NCBI GenBank assembly: GCA_905221605.1
Contig: CAJNDS010000879.1
Span: 238,501-302,500 of the forward strand
DNA: 64,000 nucleotides
From: Symbiodinium natans
Taxonomy: Eukaryota; Sar; Dinophyceae; Suessiales; Symbiodiniaceae
Direction: 5' to 3'
A program made the position numbers and the translations under genes. Shown piece after piece: positions 63,201 to 64,000 of the stretch (position 1 is its first letter; every line of letters begins with the position of its first letter). The notes under the pieces are model-generated. The model searched no databases, was not told the DNA's origin, and saw only the letters and a list, made by a program, of their open reading frames with translations.

Positions 63201-64000
63201 AAAGCCTTGATGAGCATCGAAACCGTCCTCTGCTCCAACCGCATGTAGCGTGGTTCCTGCAGATTCTCGGGGAGCGCTCCTTTCAGCGCCGCTCTTTCAA
63301 GCGGCGGGGACTGAAGCCACACTTTGTAGCGTCGGTCTGCTTCTGCTGCAACCAAACCCCACCAAGTCGACGCTGCCGGCGCCAAGTCCGAGATAAGTGG
63401 AGCAATTAGCGTTAGCCAATCCCCTACTGCTAGCGGTCCCTCTTCTGGAGTTATTTCAAGAGTTGGTAACATGATTTCACGGCTTCTATCTGGAGCATAC
63501 GCCCTAGCATCATCATGCGCTCTCATGTCCGGCATAGACTCCATCAAAGGGCGTGGGTACATACTCAGAACAGGCACAGAAGCTCCTGGCACAAATGCTT
63601 GCTGGCTACTACTTGCGGTCATTTCCTGATGCACAAAAGGAACGTGTGCTGGGGGGCTTGGAGGCGGTGTTGTTTGGGGTGGCCGAGGCGGAGGAGACGG
63701 CGGCCTGTACGCTGGCCTACTGCAACCGAAATCCAAACCTCTATCAACCCTTCCCTTGACTGTAGCTCTACCCCCTTCAAAGCCCACTTCATACTCTACA
63801 TCCCCTATCCACACCGTAAGCTCCTGGGCCGGAGCGGTCCTTTGTGCCACAGTCGGCACGGGATCTGGCGGAATGCTGGGACCTACTTGGCCTTGCAGAG
63901 AGGAATTGATTGGGGCCTGGAGGGGAGCAGGGCTTCGAGGTTCAGGATTCCCTTTTCCTATCCCCTTATCACCCCTACTTTGTCCCCACAGGTCCAAGGA
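54230..64000 (-). CDS. Giant Ty1/copia-type polyprotein with oxygenase-like and methyltransferase-like domains (N-terminus beyond window)
   Basis: The frame is open for 3,255 codons and still open at the window edge. Numbering is from the codon at 63997. Gag-like helical region 170-420; CCCH finger C469, C478, C484, H488 and knuckle C499, C502, H511, C516; two aspartic protease units (DSGAT 752-756, DGGAT 902-906); methyltransferase-like region 1100-1285 (VLVHLFSG, GGPPC1158RT, FEHPRDP); integrase with H1396, H1401, C1408, C1411 and D1435, D1588, E1624 (DD35E); 2OG-oxygenase-like region 1930-2065 (H1984, D1986, H2045, R2054); RT 2250-2530 (D2356, YVDD 2460-2463); RNase H (D2636, E2675 or E2677, D2709). 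A 475-residue tail carries a membrane-like helix at 2814-2834. No stops or frameshifts were seen, so the copy looks potentially intact. Confidence 0.9.
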   Translation of the reverse strand, partial: SLDLWGQSRGDKGIGKGNPEPRSPAPLQAPINSSLQGQVGPSIPPDPVPTVAQRTAPAQELTVWIGDVEYEVGFEGGRATVKGRVDRGLDFGCSRPAYRPPSPPPRPPQTTPPPSPPAHVPFVHQEMTASSSQQAFVPGASVPVLSMYPRPLMESMPDMRAHDDARAYAPDRSREIMLPTLEITPEEGPLAVGDWLTLIAPLISDLAPAASTWWGLVAAEADRRYKVWLQSPPLERAALKGALPENLQEPRYMRLEQRTVSMLIKALPKDLSEELISQGDLTTVGVLFRVLIKGQPGGAKERQLILSYLHNPGVASSPSDANLKLRRWSRWASRGRQLGISMPDPSLLLKGIDSLMAGVLKSYTQASFRLSFVRVQSSLDHAPTLESVLSYLKHVQAEAELLEYGLESDPKKPRVAKATETDDVASPNAPNNPRKGSPKGKPKGKPKGKDQGGSGGSGGTREGQENKPTCKGYLTPRGCAFGDNCRNLHDFAEAARQQVCYACGATDPATNHRRPECPTLQGPQFKKGDKGGKGGKGNKGNKGGPPKGGKPNIAAATVETPGPVIAEVATNASTHSGNTSAAAGTSAEQEAGRVLKGIRLACLQGPGVASLQDGGSPVSFGPVSCGASTSDLKVSCGPGGIGEVASNLQESPRSSEGGVPKWTRSRADVRLEPQGTVHPDWLEPEGANRLSWLEPDGASESRDRLEPDGADMGDFRELKLPGFEKDVPRFCTFGVEVVVGEDERISVAEAFLDSGATHVYRYAQVREYQSAVACDIMLPVGLSVGRMSSKGSLLSMDTKPAVIPLGKVVEVLGCEVRWDFQGPLVKHPLRGLLGVRTVHGRMVLGVADARALVDELETAWELGVTREDPSPSLRVVESAGSQGQPCVSVRFLKAEENTLGLIDGGATNALRQGSAKELQQASVVKVELAAGQTELRMNEQGTLLTAHRVTPILPLGPAIECLGMVLEWSTEGIRLTHPTRGELPVTLVKGCPMIAQELLMDLILELEDKIRVRELRVKAMQLSESPDFEIQGSLKEALNACRGDAKKESVVLAAYAKKIFPEVPHDILQQVAPLQVNPETNDAQTTGLNRRARRRLKKAQRVLVHLFSGQQSWKAKHDEAFLEVELNRGRDLFNESLYSYVLQEILSGKVKGILGGPPCRTMSRSRARSPGPRVLRARHGIERFGLEGLTGKERTLAIRDTVLILRMLFLMHVTQEVQEGNAYLGFEHPRDPAELDPSPEAQALPSLWEWPEIKGLGLYKVRFDQGALGHDHVKPSVFATSSWMVAEELSDKVVPPTARWISTSSDTESLRERMERTSKASKWAPGLVSILQRGWELWSSSREENVNAVRDRIRLLSGLMIDEGMDPEVVRRICSELNPPFPRVSRLKPKEQSFKEHCQRGHAPWRGDCRACLESAAFHHPCRRRKHAHMFSLCVDLTGPYTKGSDQEGIARYAVVGVYTFPRFWKNGEPVEDDGRGVGVISENEGDKEDMGKAGEQDEPIPNPDEWAEIEGEEEPAADPLPADVDEVKKEERRWKAICEASLDPLPAIRIPFLIPVYKKSPKQVTEAVARIFIRLKTLGLPLHRVHSDRGAEFVNKTFLSWCRARDLHVTTTAADLPQSNGLAERFIGLIKRQARSLLHSVGARSSDWPHAMRYSVETMYDEAMRGLGVIPKRQQLPFGANIYVRERTWRWASWTARAVQATVLAPSEHVSKGWVVRVTRPDGTPVLLITTLAYQKVREPEPLNAPPEAAEQPSEAFPVDSPAAGSRPKAPRPLGGFITGRESRVPSEAEPPLPPPADAPSVPRRRIRAKGGLRRLVPQGGGPEMLGMLQKLKSLGVSWVDEDENHSGSGESEDEESGHTILFALPVEESSFKVCHVEAVDGVEQEAKLLREQGAMSRRAVCDLVLRSKWPSCRNHRRADKTTHEKGRLAVLGAFAHGGIYGVTQVTHQKPEMVKTLNVYLRQEVPDATYTAILVSQRGPSEWHRDVNNAEGSINWVVPLGDFQGGEIRVLPEGLRTDEADVDEHMGILYPPANHPVSFNPKRRHKVLPHTGNRLVLVAYTPRGWTRLPESTIKELRELGFPVPPLPKGSEPVVRAVSVAYVGDDSSEGDGGLGCTIVDDQQYAMDEKLVEMLQADLYFLSRVFSWECQLASETLREAGPSNCPSMCYINMLDSQIQELQEELLWIDSGTKLDGTVSGHDDERLAKAMIRTLAVKESEKGPQEESEPEVFLQARTIDPQQAAGELEKWVPPLLDEYTGLRFQYEAIYPIDVNQLCEEDVQSGAIEILPAKVVFTRKPPVGKRRARIVACGNFQQKTWSDQVAVARREVYASGLDTIALRIQLRQASLCGWTAAILDIRKAFLYAPLHERKGKGKRIILMPPKILVKAKIIPPSERWVIQRALYGLDLSPAAWSRHRDKCLSQLKWAFEGLEYRLTQSDSEPSLWKIQDSSNALKGLIGVYVDDMLLSACRGLLESVAGAIQTLWETSDIKFAEDGLHFLGVDIRLHNGRYYLTQVSYVTELLNRHPEIEGTASTPYPAEKDQETQEENIQMESVRLVQGLIGELTWLATKTRLDIAWAVNRASQLSSKRPSRAIAVCQNIVRYLRGKPDLGLVYGPKPAQGVKVEMTEGTLEVATDASFAPLGEKSQTGVVLKWAGAVIGWVSSKQTFVCLSSAEAELYAAMEGMVMTDSVSDLVRELVGQVAPALYSDNVACTCLIALPAGSWRTRHLRLRARRLHERIENEELQCFHLPGEVMTADLLTKSLSSQRMQKLLDLAGVVQLSHVLRCAVVVLSISRAQAQPSEDEEDEASWVPLLLVMGFTVLIARLLELCLRWCWSQGARRLRDLQGPPENGELVGSVLEQVSSQGAVDGSEVTVVAFGDDVGLVGPEDQVEVVAADLIARALEEEERALFHRWYALYVEPYDPYDPLLDESPSRRASLEDIWSEPQSPNPEPEIGQGSRTGGVELSQAAGPKTKAPDPKSSTQTSFQGHHPSLSSGLSEESLVSGGSLEVDPKSKPPAPKPPPDGWLGTVVKRPPPVTSQSVAIPIPKPKLPPEGWLGTVAPKHPTAKAQSVGVPKSPPVKQPPPAPKLNPQAHQDMILIAQTQELIQWELRRNLGHQPIEGLRDNFHYIPELGLLIRWHPMWRQQFFDPSRTALPISLSRLVGDRRSFCIFRDGTSGILDDNFRVTRQGANVSTMQWQGRTEFLVAPPTPIAPVPNPPPSKSKAAGPKPKSKPKSQPKAEPKPKTPPRRLTQ

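Overview
The window looks like nuclear DNA of a dinoflagellate, most likely a Symbiodiniaceae-like species. The support is direct. Short introns start with GC about as often as GT and nearly always end AG|G. A TTTAGGG-type interstitial telomere array is present. There is an imperfect copy of the dinoflagellate spliced-leader sequence, and a dense load of LINE, Ty3/gypsy, Ty1/copia and tyrosine-recombinase (YR) retroelements of dinoflagellate type. No prokaryotic operon structure is seen. Most genes lie on the minus strand.

Layout. 1-6.7 kb: a multi-exon UPF1/SMUBP2-like helicase gene (minus), recognised up to motif II at 2.39 kb; the rest was not found. 6.7-12.4 kb: repetitive TTCAAAC/GTTTGAA-rich DNA and two unrecognised probable genes, one a nuclear-type protein with a C-terminal Tudor-like stretch. 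12.8-20.7 kb: a graveyard of non-LTR retrotransposon fragments in both orientations, several with A-rich 3' tails. 22.5-32.7 kb: a long minus-strand gene for a vault-like/SPFH (Band 7) protein. Its last seven exons can be spliced exactly by eye; one long intron carries a tRNA-Leu(CAG) gene on the other strand. 33.1-34.2 kb: a MoxR-type AAA+ ATPase. 34.8-35.3 kb: a degenerate minisatellite. 37.6-38.5 kb: a six-exon bacterial-type ribosomal protein uL1 gene, probably organellar. 39.2-40.0 kb: an unrecognised multi-exon gene, then a CA microsatellite. 40.6-43.8 kb: nothing recognised.

43.8-64 kb is a nested retroelement block. A Ty3/gypsy pol relic is split by a complete, young 8,485-bp YR retroelement at 44,167-52,651. 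That element has the B1-A2-B2 / A1 split-direct-repeat ends of PAT/Ngaro-type elements, and removing it restores the gypsy RNase H reading frame with no target-site duplication. Its ORFs are a small coiled coil, a tyrosine recombinase, a zinc-finger gag-like protein, and a pol with RT and RNase H. Beyond a TTTAGGG array lies a giant Ty1/copia element whose single open frame exceeds 3,250 codons and runs off the window.

The most striking observation is that these two unrelated elements share the same cargo. Both pols contain a clearly homologous 2-oxoglutarate/Fe(II)-oxygenase-like domain (identical GAF-to-HxD spacing, identical H-x8-R spacing) and also a C5-methyltransferase-like segment. This suggests a DNA- or RNA-base-modification module captured by two retroelement classes in a lineage whose nuclear DNA is known to contain 5-hydroxymethyluracil. 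That functional link is inference; the shared sequence is visible directly.
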